A DNA stretch of 64,000 bases, from assembly GCF_000717715.1 (NCBI RefSeq), contig NZ_JOAI01000003.1, positions 1 to 64,000 on the forward strand. The letters are read 5' to 3'. The position numbers and the translations under genes were made by a program. The stretch comes from Streptomyces sp. NRRL B-24484. GTDB taxonomy: Bacteria; Actinomycetota; Actinomycetes; Streptomycetales; Streptomycetaceae. Every line of letters starts with the position of its first letter. Position 1 is the stretch's first letter. Shown here in pieces: positions 7,629 through 16,393 of this stretch. Below the pieces are notes generated by a model. The model searched no databases, had not been told where the DNA came from, and was given only the letters and a program-made list of their open reading frames with translations.

Positions 7629-9998
7629 TCAGGGCGCCCAGGGCGCGTCGACGGACCAGGTGGTGTCGGCGACGAAGCCGGGCGTGTTGCCGTCCCAGGC
7701 GTTCGGACCGCCGTAGGTGGCGATCCAGACCTGCGAGTCGATGTGCCGCAGGTAGCGGTCCGGGTAGTTGTAGGCGGTGAACCGGACGCCGCCGCTGCCG
7801 GGCCGGGCGCAGAAGGTCGCGTCGGCCTGGAAGAGCGCGCCGCTGCCGGCCTCCCGGTACACCCGGCTGTCGCGGTGCCGCAGGTACTCCCCCGGGTAGT
7901 TGCGCGACTCGAAGGAGTAGCAGCTGCCGTCGGCCAGGCCGGGGACGACCTTCCAGGTGGCGTCGGCCTTCAGCAGGGCGCTGCTGCCCGCGTCGACCGG
8001 GTCGGTGTTGGCGAGGCCGTCGTAGTGCCGCAGGTAGCGGGTGGTGCAGCACGGGCTGGTGACCCGCAGCGACTTGTACGCGCCGGTCTGCAGCACCGGG
8101 TTGCCGGGGGCCGTCCGGGACGCCTCGATCAGCGCGAGGTTGGCGCTGCGGACGCGGTTCTGGTCGACCTTGACCACCTGGCGGTCGTAGCTGAGCAGGC
8201 CGTTGGCCTCGTTCTCCACGTCGGTGATCTCGGTGTAGACCGAGGCGGAGAGGCCGGCCGGCATCTGGTTGAGCCGGATCGAGTCGAGCAGGCCGGTGAA
8301 GCGGTCGTTCAGCGCCGCGGTGCTCGGCTGGTCCTCGTAGCTGAACCCGCCGCCGGGGTACCACTCGTGGCCGGGCACCCGCCGGCCGAGGCCGCCGTAC
8401 TCGCCGAGGACGGCGGCGCGTGTCGCGGTGGGCCGGGTGGCGCCGGGCCCGACGTAGATGTGGTTGTCGACCACGTCGCCGTTGCCGCCGTCGACCGAGC
8501 CGCAGCAGTTGACGCCGCTCATGTTGTCGACCAGCCGGGACGGGTCGTAGGCCTTCACGTCGTCGGCGATCCTGGCCTGGTCGTACTGGCCCCAGCCCTC
8601 GTTCTCGTCCACCCACTGGATCAGCGCCGGCGAGCTGCGGTGCTGGTCGATGATCCGGTGGTACTCGGCCTCCCACTGGGTGCGGGCGGCGGAGTCCGGG
8701 GTGCGGGTGTCCATCGCCGGCATGTCCTGCCAGACCAGCAGGCCGAGCCGGTCGGCCCAGTAGAACCAGCGCTGCGGCTCGACCTTGATGTGCTTGCGGA
8801 CCATGTTGAAGCCGAGGTCCTTGTGCTTCTGCAGGTCGAACCTGAGCGCGTCGTCGGTGGGCGCGGTGTAGATGCCGTCCGGCCAGTAGCCCTGGTCGAG
8901 GGTGCCGGTCTGGAAGACGAACCGGCCGTTGAGCACGGGCCGCTTGACGCCGTTGACGGTGGCGACGGCGATCGAGCGCATGCCGGTGTAGCTGCCGGCC
9001 GAGTCCTCGGCGGCGGAGCCGGAGAGCAGGTCGGCCCGGACGTCGTAGAGGAACGGGTCCTCCGGCGTCCACAGGTGCGGGTTCGGGACGGTCACCGGGA
9101 ACGCGCTGCCGACCGGGCCGGTGGCGGTGGCCACGGTGGTGCCGCCGGTGGAGACGGTGATCCGGGCGGTGCGGCCGCCCGCGTTCTCGCCGAGCACGGT
9201 CACCCGCAGGGCGTTGGCGCCGAGATCCGGCACCAGGTCGAGCCGGGTGATGTTGGCGGTGGCCACCGGTTCCAGCCAGACGGTCTGCCAGATGCCGGAC
9301 GCGGCGGTGTAGAAGATGCCGCCGCCGGAGTGCGGCTGCACGCCATTGGTGTTGCGCTGCTTGCCGACGGCGCCGCCACCGGTCTGGGTCGGGTCCCAGA
9401 CGGAGACCACGATCTCGTTGGTGCCGCCGTTCAGGTACGGGGTGGTGTCGTACGAGAACGCGTCGTAGCCGCCGCTGTGCACGGCGCCCACCTGGCTGCC
9501 GTTGACCCACACCGTCGTCTGCCAGTCGGAGGCGCCGAAGTTGAGCTTCACCCGGCGGCCGTTCCAGTCCGCCGGGACGGTGAAGGTGCGCTTGTACCAG
9601 AGCCGGTCGTTCTCGGTGATCCGGCGCTGGATGCCGGACAGGGCGGACTCGGCGACGAACGGCACCCGGATCTGCTCGCCGAACACGGCGGGCCGGCCGG
9701 CGTTGGCGGCGGTCACCGCGAAGTCCCAGATGCCGTTGAGGTTCGCCCAGTCGGGGCGGGTCAGCTGCGGGCGGGGGTACTCCGGCAGCGGACGGTCCAC
9801 GGGGACCTGCGAGGTCCACGGGGTGGTCATCGGCGAGGTCCTGGGCGCCCAGGCGGCCGCCCGGGCCTGCGGCACACCGGCGGCGAGCAGTCCGGTGACG
9901 GCGAGGGCGAGCGCGGCGAGCAGGGTGGTCAGCCGGTACAGGACGCCGGGCGGTGCCGGCGGTGGCGCCGTGCGTGCGGGCTGCGGCGGTGCGGACAT
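7629..9998 (-). CDS. Secreted GH2-family glycosidase with C-terminal AbfB (CBM42) module
   Basis: A 789-residue exported glycoside hydrolase. Residues about 1-49 form a signal peptide (hydrophobic LYRLTTLLAALALAVTGLL, cleavage after QARA). The GH2 sugar-binding, immunoglobulin-like and TIM-barrel domains follow. The probable acid/base Glu is in WVDENEGW and the nucleophile in LGEYGGLG. From about residue 640 an arabinofuranose-binding AbfB trefoil appears, with repeated RYLRHYD, EYLRHRDSRVY and RYLRHIDSQV segments. GH2 contains galactosidases, glucuronidases and arabinofuranosidases; the AbfB module and the GH127 neighbour favour an arabinofuranose-containing polymer as substrate. The ATG at 9998 has GGAGGAG in front of it. 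It follows the GH127 gene by 41 bp, likely co-transcribed. Confidence 0.88.
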   Translation of the reverse strand: MSAPPQPARTAPPPAPPGVLYRLTTLLAALALAVTGLLAAGVPQARAAAWAPRTSPMTTPWTSQVPVDRPLPEYPRPQLTRPDWANLNGIWDFAVTAANAGRPAVFGEQIRVPFVAESALSGIQRRITENDRLWYKRTFTVPADWNGRRVKLNFGASDWQTTVWVNGSQVGAVHSGGYDAFSYDTTPYLNGGTNEIVVSVWDPTQTGGGAVGKQRNTNGVQPHSGGGIFYTAASGIWQTVWLEPVATANITRLDLVPDLGANALRVTVLGENAGGRTARITVSTGGTTVATATGPVGSAFPVTVPNPHLWTPEDPFLYDVRADLLSGSAAEDSAGSYTGMRSIAVATVNGVKRPVLNGRFVFQTGTLDQGYWPDGIYTAPTDDALRFDLQKHKDLGFNMVRKHIKVEPQRWFYWADRLGLLVWQDMPAMDTRTPDSAARTQWEAEYHRIIDQHRSSPALIQWVDENEGWGQYDQARIADDVKAYDPSRLVDNMSGVNCCGSVDGGNGDVVDNHIYVGPGATRPTATRAAVLGEYGGLGRRVPGHEWYPGGGFSYEDQPSTAALNDRFTGLLDSIRLNQMPAGLSASVYTEITDVENEANGLLSYDRQVVKVDQNRVRSANLALIEASRTAPGNPVLQTGAYKSLRVTSPCCTTRYLRHYDGLANTDPVDAGSSALLKADATWKVVPGLADGSCYSFESRNYPGEYLRHRDSRVYREAGSGALFQADATFCARPGSGGVRFTAYNYPDRYLRHIDSQVWIATYGGPNAWDGNTPGFVADTTWSVDAPWAP

Positions 9999-10039
9999 GC
10001 GGGTCTCCTCCGTACGGGTGGGGTGGGGCGGAGGGTGCG

Positions 10040-12898
10040 TCAGTGCAGCCGCCACAGGTGGTCGGCCGTGCCGTTGTCCGCGAACTGCACCACCGGGGCG
10101 CTGTCCGCGGTGGACATCCGGTCCACGCCCAGCACCTTGCCGGAGCGGGCGTTGCGGACCCGGAACCGGCCGGCGCCGTCGTGCACCAGGCGCCACCGGT
10201 GGTCGTCGGTGCCGTTGTCGGCGAACTGGACCACCCGCGCGGAGTCGGCCGTCGACATCTGGTCGACGCCGAGCACCTTGCCGGAGTGCAGGTTGCGGAT
10301 CCGGAACCAGCCGTCCGCGTCGGCGAGGAAGCTCCACAGGTGGTCGTCGGTGCCGTTGTCGGCGAACTGCACGACCTGGGCGCTGTCCGCCGTGGACATC
10401 CGGTCCACGCCCAGCACCCTGCCGGAGTTGAGGTTCTCGATCCGCAGCTGGCCGTCGGGGTGCAGCAGCCAGAGGTGGTCGTCGGTGCCGCTGTCGGCGA
10501 ACTGCACGACCTGGGCGGAGTCGGCCGTCGACATACCGTCCACGCCCAGCACCTTGCCGGAGTGCCGGTTGCGGATCCGGTACCAGCCGTCGCCGTTGTC
10601 GACGAACTGCCACAGGTGGTCGTCGGTACCGCTGTCCGCGAACTGCACGACCCGGGCGGAGTCGGCCGTCGACATGCCGTCCACGCCCAGCACCTTGCCC
10701 GAATGCCGGTTGCGGATCCGGAACCAGCCGTCGCCGTTGTCGACGAACTGCCACAGGTGGTCGTCGGTACCGCTGTCCGCGAACTGCACCACCCGCGCCG
10801 AGTCGGCCGTCGACATGCCGTCCACGCCCAGCACCTTGCCCGAATGCCGGTTGCGGATCCGGAAGGCGGCGCCGGGGGCGGACCAGGGCGCGCCGTCGGG
10901 GGTGGCGGTCGGGAAGGAGGAGATGCGCAGCCGGGCCGCGGCCATCGGGATCAGGGTGACCGTCTCGACGGGGGCGGTGCCGTGGGCCGGGCTGTCCTGG
11001 AGCGGGGTGACGACGTGCTGGGAGTCGGCCTGCCACTCGGCGATCCGGCGGGCGGGGGCGGTGATCCGGTGGGGGTTGTCGGCCTGGGTGAAGGGGTTGG
11101 CGGGCAGCGCCCCGCCGCGGGTGGTGAAGGCGAGCGAGGCGGTGGGCGCGGCCGGGTCGAGGCCGAGGCCGTAGTTCCACGGGGTGGTGGCGTGCACGTC
11201 GTACTGCGGGAAGGTGTCGCTGCCGCCGGTGCGGACCCAGTTCTCGCCGATCTTCAGGGCGTAGCCGAGCGGGCCGCGGGCGACCGAGACGGAGCGGTGG
11301 TTGTCCGTCCAGGTGCGCACCGCGATCCGCTGCGGCAGGCGCAGGGTGACCCGGTCGCCGTTGTTCCAGGTGCGCCGGACGGTGGTGTACGCGGGGCCGG
11401 CGGGGGCGCTCACGGCCTGTCCGTTGACGGCGAGTTGCGGGTCGGGGCACCAGCCGGGGACGCGCAGCACGAGCGGGAAGGCGACCGGTCGCGGGGTGGT
11501 GACGGTGAGCGTGACGGTGTCGCCGAAGGGGTACTCGGTGTCCTCCCGCACGGTGACGGTGGTGCTGCCGTCGCCGACCTTGGCGGCGACCGTGCAGGGG
11601 GCGTACATGGCGGCGGCGAGGCCGCCGTCGGGGGTGGCGAGCCAGAGCTCCTGGGTGAACCAGGGCCAGCCCATGCCGTAGTTGTGCGGGCAGCAGCGGT
11701 ACTGGTCGACGCCGGCCGTGTAGGACTGCATGGCGAAGCCGTTCTGGAACTGGCCCTGGGTCTTGGGCGCGTCGTCCAGGTCGACGCTGTTGGCGCTGGT
11801 GACGTAGTGCACCGCCCTGCCCTGCGGGTCGAGGGCGGGCGGCAGGGAGTTGAAGGCCAGCTCCTCGCAGCGGTCGGCCCAGACCGGGTCGCCGGTGAGC
11901 CGGTTGAGCAGTTCGTGGCTGGCCATGAACTCGACGACGCCGCAGGTCTCGAAGCCCTGCCGGGGGTCGCCGAAGCCGGGGCGGGCGTTCTCGTCGCCCG
12001 CGAAGCCGCCGCCGGGGAACTGCCCGTAGCGGCCCATCACGGTGTCGTAGGTGCGGTACGCGGCGGTGGTGTCGCCGGCGAGGCCGGAGCGCTGGGCGTA
12101 CTGGGCGGGCTCCCGGAATCCCTGCGCGATGTTGACGTTGTGCCAGCTGGGGACGGTGTTCGTCCAGTCGGCGCCGTTGCGGTGGATGCGGTCCATCAGG
12201 TCGAGCAGGAAGGCGTCCCGGGTGCGGTTGTAGAGCCAGACCACGGTGTCCAGGCCGTCGCCCCAGCGGACGGAGACCCAGCTCTGGTTGAAGGCCCCGG
12301 GGCCCTGGGCGTTCATGAACCGCAGGAAGGCGGTGAGGAACGGCAGGATGCGACTGTCGCCCGAGTACTCCTGCCAGGAGCGCAGCGCCTGGAGCAGCGG
12401 CAGGAAGGGCCAGAAGTCGGGGCCGCCGCCGAGCGAGGTGCGCAGCGCGGTCGGGCCGAAGAAGCCGTCGGGCTGCGCGGTGGCGAGGATCGCGTCGATC
12501 CAGCGGCGGACGGTGGCGAGCGCGGTGGCGTCGCGGGTGGTGATCGCGAGGTCGACGTAGCCGCGCAGCCAGTACGGGACCTCCTCCCAGCCGCCGCGTT
12601 CGGGGTGCGCCCAGCCGGTGGTGGCGAGGTCGAGGAAGTGCGAGGTCTCGGCGTACCGGCCGCACAGGCCGGCGAGCTGGAGGGAGAGCTGGCCGGAGAG
12701 CCAGCCGGCCGGGCGGATCGCGTCGGGCGGCAGCCGCAGCAGCGCGGTGGGGTGCAGCGGCGCGGCGTTGGTCGCGTAGAGGCCGCCGGGGGCGGGCGGC
12801 AGGCCGGCGGCCGCGGCGGCGGGGACGAGGCCGAGGGCCTGGAGGCTCGCGGACGCACCGATGGCGGTCAGCAGGCTGCGGCGGGACAGGGACGGCAT
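10040..12898 (-). CDS. Secreted GH127 beta-L-arabinofuranosidase-like enzyme with six ricin-type repeats
   Basis: A 952-residue exported protein. A Tat-type signal (SRRSLLTAIGA, then AAAAAG) is followed by a DUF1680/GH127 catalytic domain. The family's zinc/cysteine site is visible as E-x-C in GFETCGVVEF (about 317-319) and adjacent cysteines in YRCCPHNYG (about 402-403), matching the Glu, Cys and nucleophile Cys of characterised beta-L-arabinofuranosidases. Residues about 680-950 hold six tandem 45-46-residue repeats of the form FRIRNxxSGKVLGVDxMSTA, probably two beta-trefoil lectin domains. The ATG at 12898 has GGAG 5 nt upstream; the in-frame GTG two codons earlier overlaps that site. It is the first gene of a two-gene unit with the GH2 gene, under a LacI-type operator. 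Confidence 0.87.
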   Translation of the reverse strand: MPSLSRRSLLTAIGASASLQALGLVPAAAAAGLPPAPGGLYATNAAPLHPTALLRLPPDAIRPAGWLSGQLSLQLAGLCGRYAETSHFLDLATTGWAHPERGGWEEVPYWLRGYVDLAITTRDATALATVRRWIDAILATAQPDGFFGPTALRTSLGGGPDFWPFLPLLQALRSWQEYSGDSRILPFLTAFLRFMNAQGPGAFNQSWVSVRWGDGLDTVVWLYNRTRDAFLLDLMDRIHRNGADWTNTVPSWHNVNIAQGFREPAQYAQRSGLAGDTTAAYRTYDTVMGRYGQFPGGGFAGDENARPGFGDPRQGFETCGVVEFMASHELLNRLTGDPVWADRCEELAFNSLPPALDPQGRAVHYVTSANSVDLDDAPKTQGQFQNGFAMQSYTAGVDQYRCCPHNYGMGWPWFTQELWLATPDGGLAAAMYAPCTVAAKVGDGSTTVTVREDTEYPFGDTVTLTVTTPRPVAFPLVLRVPGWCPDPQLAVNGQAVSAPAGPAYTTVRRTWNNGDRVTLRLPQRIAVRTWTDNHRSVSVARGPLGYALKIGENWVRTGGSDTFPQYDVHATTPWNYGLGLDPAAPTASLAFTTRGGALPANPFTQADNPHRITAPARRIAEWQADSQHVVTPLQDSPAHGTAPVETVTLIPMAAARLRISSFPTATPDGAPWSAPGAAFRIRNRHSGKVLGVDGMSTADSARVVQFADSGTDDHLWQFVDNGDGWFRIRNRHSGKVLGVDGMSTADSARVVQFADSGTDDHLWQFVDNGDGWYRIRNRHSGKVLGVDGMSTADSAQVVQFADSGTDDHLWLLHPDGQLRIENLNSGRVLGVDRMSTADSAQVVQFADNGTDDHLWSFLADADGWFRIRNLHSGKVLGVDQMSTADSARVVQFADNGTDDHRWRLVHDGAGRFRVRNARSGKVLGVDRMSTADSAPVVQFADNGTADHLWRLH
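10043..10864 (-). repeat. Six tandem about 138-bp lectin repeats within the GH127 gene
   Basis: The 3' part of the GH127 gene is six head-to-tail units with a period near 138 bp, each carrying GKVLGVD-x-MSTADSA and VVQFADxGTxDHxW. The two most N-terminal units (10609-10746 and 10747-10864) differ at only about three positions over their shared length, so they arose by recent duplication or are being homogenised. Confidence 0.85.
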
Positions 12899-13070
12899 GG
12901 GCACTCCGGCGGGGGTGGCGCCGCGACGGCGGCGGTCGGCGGTGCTGGGCTGGTCCGTGCGCGTGCGGGGTGGCGCTGAGCATGCGGGACGGCTGAGCGT
13001 GCGGGGCGGCTGAGCGTGCGGGAGTCGGGCCTCGGGGGCTCACACCGGTGGGGCGGTACGGCCGACTCCG

Positions 13071-13099
13071 GATTGCAACGTTGGAAATCGCTGCGCCAA
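13071..13099 (-). promoter_or_regulatory. LacI-type operator and promoter region of the GH127-GH2 unit
   Basis: CAACGTTG (13076-13083) lies in the context TTGCAACGTTGGAAA. The same core, AACGTTG-x-AAA, recurs upstream of the sugar transporter. On the minus strand TTGGCG (13099-13094) with TGCAAT 16 bp on is a weak promoter match overlapping the operator. The remaining 12900-13070 stretch holds only untranslated leader that I can recognise. Confidence 0.55.
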
Positions 13100-13116
13100 G
13101 CGGAAATGACAGCATG

Positions 13117-13156
13117 CCGTCAGATCCTTGTCCAGACCTCCGACAGGATCTGACGG
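13117..13156 (-). terminator. Hairpin after galM
   Basis: CCGTCAGATCCT (13117-13128) and AGGATCTGACGG (13145-13156) form a perfect 12-bp stem with a 16-nt loop a few bases past the aldose-epimerase stop codon. It separates the transporter-epimerase unit from the glycosidase unit. Confidence 0.7.
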
Positions 13157-13160
13157 CTCG

Positions 13161-14219
13161 TCAGCTCTGCGTGCTGAAACGGAACTCTGTGCGACTTCGG
13201 AACTCCCGGCCGGGGCGCAGCACGGTGCTCGGGTACTCGGGGCGGTTGGGCGAGTCCGGCAGGTGCTGGGTCTCCAGGCAGATCCCGGCGTGCTGCGGCA
13301 GCGGCCTGCCGTCCGCGCCGGGCAGCGTGCCGTCGAGGTTGTTGCCGGTGTACACCTGCACGCCGGGCTCGGTCGTCCAGACCTCCATCCGGCGGCCGGC
13401 CGACGGCTCGGCGAGGGTGGCCGCGTGCCGCAGCTCCCCCGCTCCGGCGCCGCGCAGCACCCAGCAGTGGTCGAGCCCGTCCGCGGCCCGGACCTGCGGG
13501 TGCCCGTCGGCGATCCGCCCGCCCAGCCGGACGGGCCGCCCGAAGTCGAAGGGCGTGCCCGCCACCGGTTCCGGCGGCCCGTACGGGATGCCCTCGGCGG
13601 TGACCGGCAGGTAGTGGTCGGCGGACAGCTCCAGCAGGTGGTCGTGGACGGTGCCCTGCCCGGCCAGGTTGAAGTACGCGTGGTTGGTCGGATTGACCAC
13701 GGTCGGGCGGTCGGTGACGGCCCGGTAGTCGATCGCCAGCGTGCCGGGGGCGGCCAGCCGGTAGGTGGCGGTGAGGTCGAGCGCGCCGGGGAATCCCATG
13801 TCGCCGTGCGGGCTGTGCAGGCTCAGCTCGACCCCGGCGCCGTCGTCGGTCGGCGCGGCCCGCCAGACCCGGCGGTGGAAGCCGTCCGGTCCGCCGTGCA
13901 GGGCGTGGCCGCGGTCGTTCACCGGGACGCGGTGGTCCGTCCCGTCCAGGGTGAAGCGGCCGTGCGCGATGCGGTTGGCGTACCGGCCGACCACCGGGCC
14001 GAGGTAGGGGTGCTCCCCGGCCCGGACGCGCAACGAGGGCAGGCCGAGCACCACCGGGCCCGGCGACGCGTGCGGGGCCGGGGCGGTCAGTGCGGCCAGC
14101 GAGGCGCCGAGGGTGAGGACGGTGGCCCGCAGGCCGCCGGTGGCCTCCAGCGTCCAGGCGTGCACCGCCCGGCCGTCGGGGGTGGTGCCGTACGCGTCCT
14201 GCCGGACGGTGGGTGACAT
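13161..14219 (-). CDS. galM: Aldose 1-epimerase (mutarotase)
   Basis: A 352-residue cytoplasmic enzyme that interconverts alpha and beta anomers of free aldoses. Family landmarks are YLGPVVGRYANRIAHGRF, the catalytic His in NPTNHAYFNLAG, and the catalytic Glu in ICLETQHLPDSPN. The ATG at 14219 is supported by AGGAGCGAGG just upstream. It is the last gene of the six-gene transporter unit, 70 bp after the LacI regulator, and is followed by a terminator. In this context it would equilibrate imported arabinose or galactose for catabolism or prepare the anomer recognised by downstream kinases, which are not in the window. Confidence 0.9.
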   Translation of the reverse strand: MSPTVRQDAYGTTPDGRAVHAWTLEATGGLRATVLTLGASLAALTAPAPHASPGPVVLGLPSLRVRAGEHPYLGPVVGRYANRIAHGRFTLDGTDHRVPVNDRGHALHGGPDGFHRRVWRAAPTDDGAGVELSLHSPHGDMGFPGALDLTATYRLAAPGTLAIDYRAVTDRPTVVNPTNHAYFNLAGQGTVHDHLLELSADHYLPVTAEGIPYGPPEPVAGTPFDFGRPVRLGGRIADGHPQVRAADGLDHCWVLRGAGAGELRHAATLAEPSAGRRMEVWTTEPGVQVYTGNNLDGTLPGADGRPLPQHAGICLETQHLPDSPNRPEYPSTVLRPGREFRSRTEFRFSTQS

Positions 14220-14289
14220 TGCCTCGCTCCTGCAACTGATGGACGGATGGGGTGGGCCCCGCCGGGTGGTCGCATCGGGGCCCCTGGAC

Positions 14290-15300
14290 TCACCTCCGCC
14301 CGGCGGTGGAGTCGCGCACGACCAGGCGGTGGCCGGGGCGGGCGCGGCGCGGTTCGGTCGCGGCGGTGCCGGCCAGCCGGTCGACCAGGCAGTCGACGGC
14401 GAGCCGGGCGATCGCCTCCTTGTCGGGGGCGATGGTGGTGAGCGGGGTGTGGGCGAACCGGCTCTCGTCGATGTCGTCGAAGCCGACCACGGCGACGTCC
14501 TCGGGCACCCGCAGCCCGCGGTCGGCGAGGGTGCGCAGCGCGCCGACCGCCATGGTGTCGTTGTAGGCGAACACGGCGTCCGGGCGGGAGCCGCGGTCGA
14601 GCAGGGCGGCCATCGCCCGGGCGCCGTCCTCCCGCCCGTACGCCTCGGTGGCGACGACCAGGTCGTCGTCGGCCGGCAGCCCGGCCGCGTCGAGCTCCTC
14701 CCGCCAGCCGCGCAGACGCAGGTGGGCGGGACGCCGGGCGCTCTCCTCGCGGGCACCGAGGAAGGCGATCCGGCGGCGGCCGGTGTCGACGAGGTGCCGG
14801 ACGGCGAGTCTCGCCGCTGCGACGTTGTCGATCGCGATGTGGTCGTACGGCGCGTCGTACTCCCGCTCGCCGAGCAGCACGAGCGGGGAGGTGTCGGTGC
14901 GGGCGAGCAGGTCCTCGGACTCCAGCTCGATGGGGCTGAGGATCAGCCCGTCCATGACGTGCGCCCGGAATCCCTGGCAGACCAGCAGTTCCTGGTCGCG
15001 CCGGCCGCCGGTGTGGTCGAGCAGGACGGTGTAGTCGTGCCGGGCGGCGGCGTCGATCACCGCCCCGGCGAGCTCGGCGAAGTACGGGTTGCCGAGCTCG
15101 GGGACGGCCAGCGCGATGATGCCGGTGCGGCCCTTGCGCAGGTGGCGCGCGGTCAGGTTGGGCCGGTAGCCCAGCTCGTCGATGGCGCGCTGGACGCGTT
15201 CGCGCATCGCCGGGGTGACGTGCTGGTAGCCGTTCACCACGTTTGAGACTGTCTTGATCGACACTCCGGCGCGCTGCGCGACGTCCTTCAGACTGACCAC
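14290..15300 (-). CDS. LacI-family transcriptional regulator
   Basis: A 336-residue sugar-responsive repressor. The N-terminus VSLKDVAQRAGVSIKTVSNV carries the LacI helix-turn-helix and hinge (RPNLTARHLRKGRT). A periplasmic-binding-protein-like effector domain follows, with the conserved FDDIDESRFAHTPLTTI near the end. The GTG at 15300 was chosen because the helix-turn-helix begins at once and GAGGG precedes it; an ATG 19 codons upstream would overlap the permease gene. It sits between the second permease and galM in the same operon and probably represses both this operon and the glycosidase unit by binding the AACGTT-centred palindromes at 13076 and 20400. Confidence 0.9.
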   Translation of the reverse strand: MVSLKDVAQRAGVSIKTVSNVVNGYQHVTPAMRERVQRAIDELGYRPNLTARHLRKGRTGIIALAVPELGNPYFAELAGAVIDAAARHDYTVLLDHTGGRRDQELLVCQGFRAHVMDGLILSPIELESEDLLARTDTSPLVLLGEREYDAPYDHIAIDNVAAARLAVRHLVDTGRRRIAFLGAREESARRPAHLRLRGWREELDAAGLPADDDLVVATEAYGREDGARAMAALLDRGSRPDAVFAYNDTMAVGALRTLADRGLRVPEDVAVVGFDDIDESRFAHTPLTTIAPDKEAIARLAVDCLVDRLAGTAATEPRRARPGHRLVVRDSTAGRR

Positions 15301-15337
15301 GGTGTTCCCTCTCGGCCGACGGTTTCTCGGGTCATTT

Positions 15338-16393
15338 CTACGGGGTGGGACGCGCACGGAAGAGGTACCGCTGCGCGAGGACGACCACGATCAGGAAACC
15401 GCCGCTGACCACGGACTGGTAGGAGGAGTTCAGCGAGCCGATCTGGTTGATCAGGTTCTGGATGACGGCGAGCAGCAGGACGCCCCACAGCGTGCCGCCG
15501 ACGGTACCGGCACCGCCGGTCAGCAGGGTGCCGCCGATCACCACCGCGGCGATCGCGTCCAGCTCCATGCCGACGCCGACGATGGTGACGCCGGACGACA
15601 GCCGGGCGGCGCTCAGCGCGCCGGCCAGCCCGGCGAGCAGGCTGCTGAGCAGGTAGACCAGCACGCGGGTGCGGGCCACCGGCAGGCCCATCAGGGTGGC
15701 GGCGTCGCTGCTGCCGCCGATCGCGAAGACGTTCTGGCCGAAGGGGGTGCGCTGGAGCAGCAGTCCGCCGAGGCCGAACAGGGCGAGCGCGATCAGCACC
15801 GGGTACCCGAAGCCCCAGACGGTGCCCTGGCCGAGTTCGGCGAAGGCGGAGCCGCGCGGCACCAGGTAGGTGGTGGCCCCCTCGTGGGTGACGGCGAGCA
15901 GCAGGCCGCGGGCGGCGAGCAGGGTGGCCAGGGTGACGATGAACGGCGCCATCCCGGCCCGGGCGACCAGCAGTCCGTTGACGGCGCCGATCGTGCCGCA
16001 GACCGCGAGCGGCAGCAGCAGGGCCGGGACGATCCCCCACTGGGAGGCCCAGGCGGCGAGCACGCCGCCGAGCGCGAAGACCGAGCCCACCGACAGGTCG
16101 ATGCCGCCGGTGAGGATCACCAGCGTCATGCCGAGGGCGACGATCGCGAGGAAGGAGGTCTGCACGGTGATGCTGCGGGCGTTGTCGAGCGTCCCGAAGG
16201 ACGGGAACAGCGCCGAGGAGACCAGCACCAGCAGGACGAGCACGGCGGGCACGGCCTGGCGCTGGAGCCGGCCGAGCAGGCGGCCTGCGAGGACGCCCGG
16301 TTCGGCGGCGGGGCGGGTGGCGGCGGCGGGTGCGGTGCGGGGGCCGGCGGGCACGGCCGCCGGCGGGGGTGTGGGCAGGGCGGGCTTCTTCAT
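15338..16393 (-). CDS. Sugar ABC transporter permease (second subunit, YjfF/RbsC type)
   Basis: A 351-residue integral membrane protein with a Pro/Ala-rich cytoplasmic N-terminus (about 40 residues) and then some ten hydrophobic segments. The BPD_transp_2 family signature is clear in LVILTGGIDLSVGSVFALGG and the later AAVVIGGTLLTGGAGTVGG. It forms, with the upstream permease, the membrane channel of a furanose-type sugar importer. Its start overlaps the stop of the upstream permease by 4 bp (ATGA), which indicates translational coupling. Two different permeases with one ATPase and one binding protein is the composition of the galactofuranose/arabinofuranose YtfQRT-YjfF system. Confidence 0.9.
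   Translation of the reverse strand: MKKPALPTPPPAAVPAGPRTAPAAATRPAAEPGVLAGRLLGRLQRQAVPAVLVLLVLVSSALFPSFGTLDNARSITVQTSFLAIVALGMTLVILTGGIDLSVGSVFALGGVLAAWASQWGIVPALLLPLAVCGTIGAVNGLLVARAGMAPFIVTLATLLAARGLLLAVTHEGATTYLVPRGSAFAELGQGTVWGFGYPVLIALALFGLGGLLLQRTPFGQNVFAIGGSSDAATLMGLPVARTRVLVYLLSSLLAGLAGALSAARLSSGVTIVGVGMELDAIAAVVIGGTLLTGGAGTVGGTLWGVLLLAVIQNLINQIGSLNSSYQSVVSGGFLIVVVLAQRYLFRARPTP

Noticed and set aside
10043..10864. Possible CRISPR-like repeat array
   Set aside because: The 138-bp periodic repeats are in frame, encode conserved lectin repeats and have no unique spacers, so they are protein-domain repeats.
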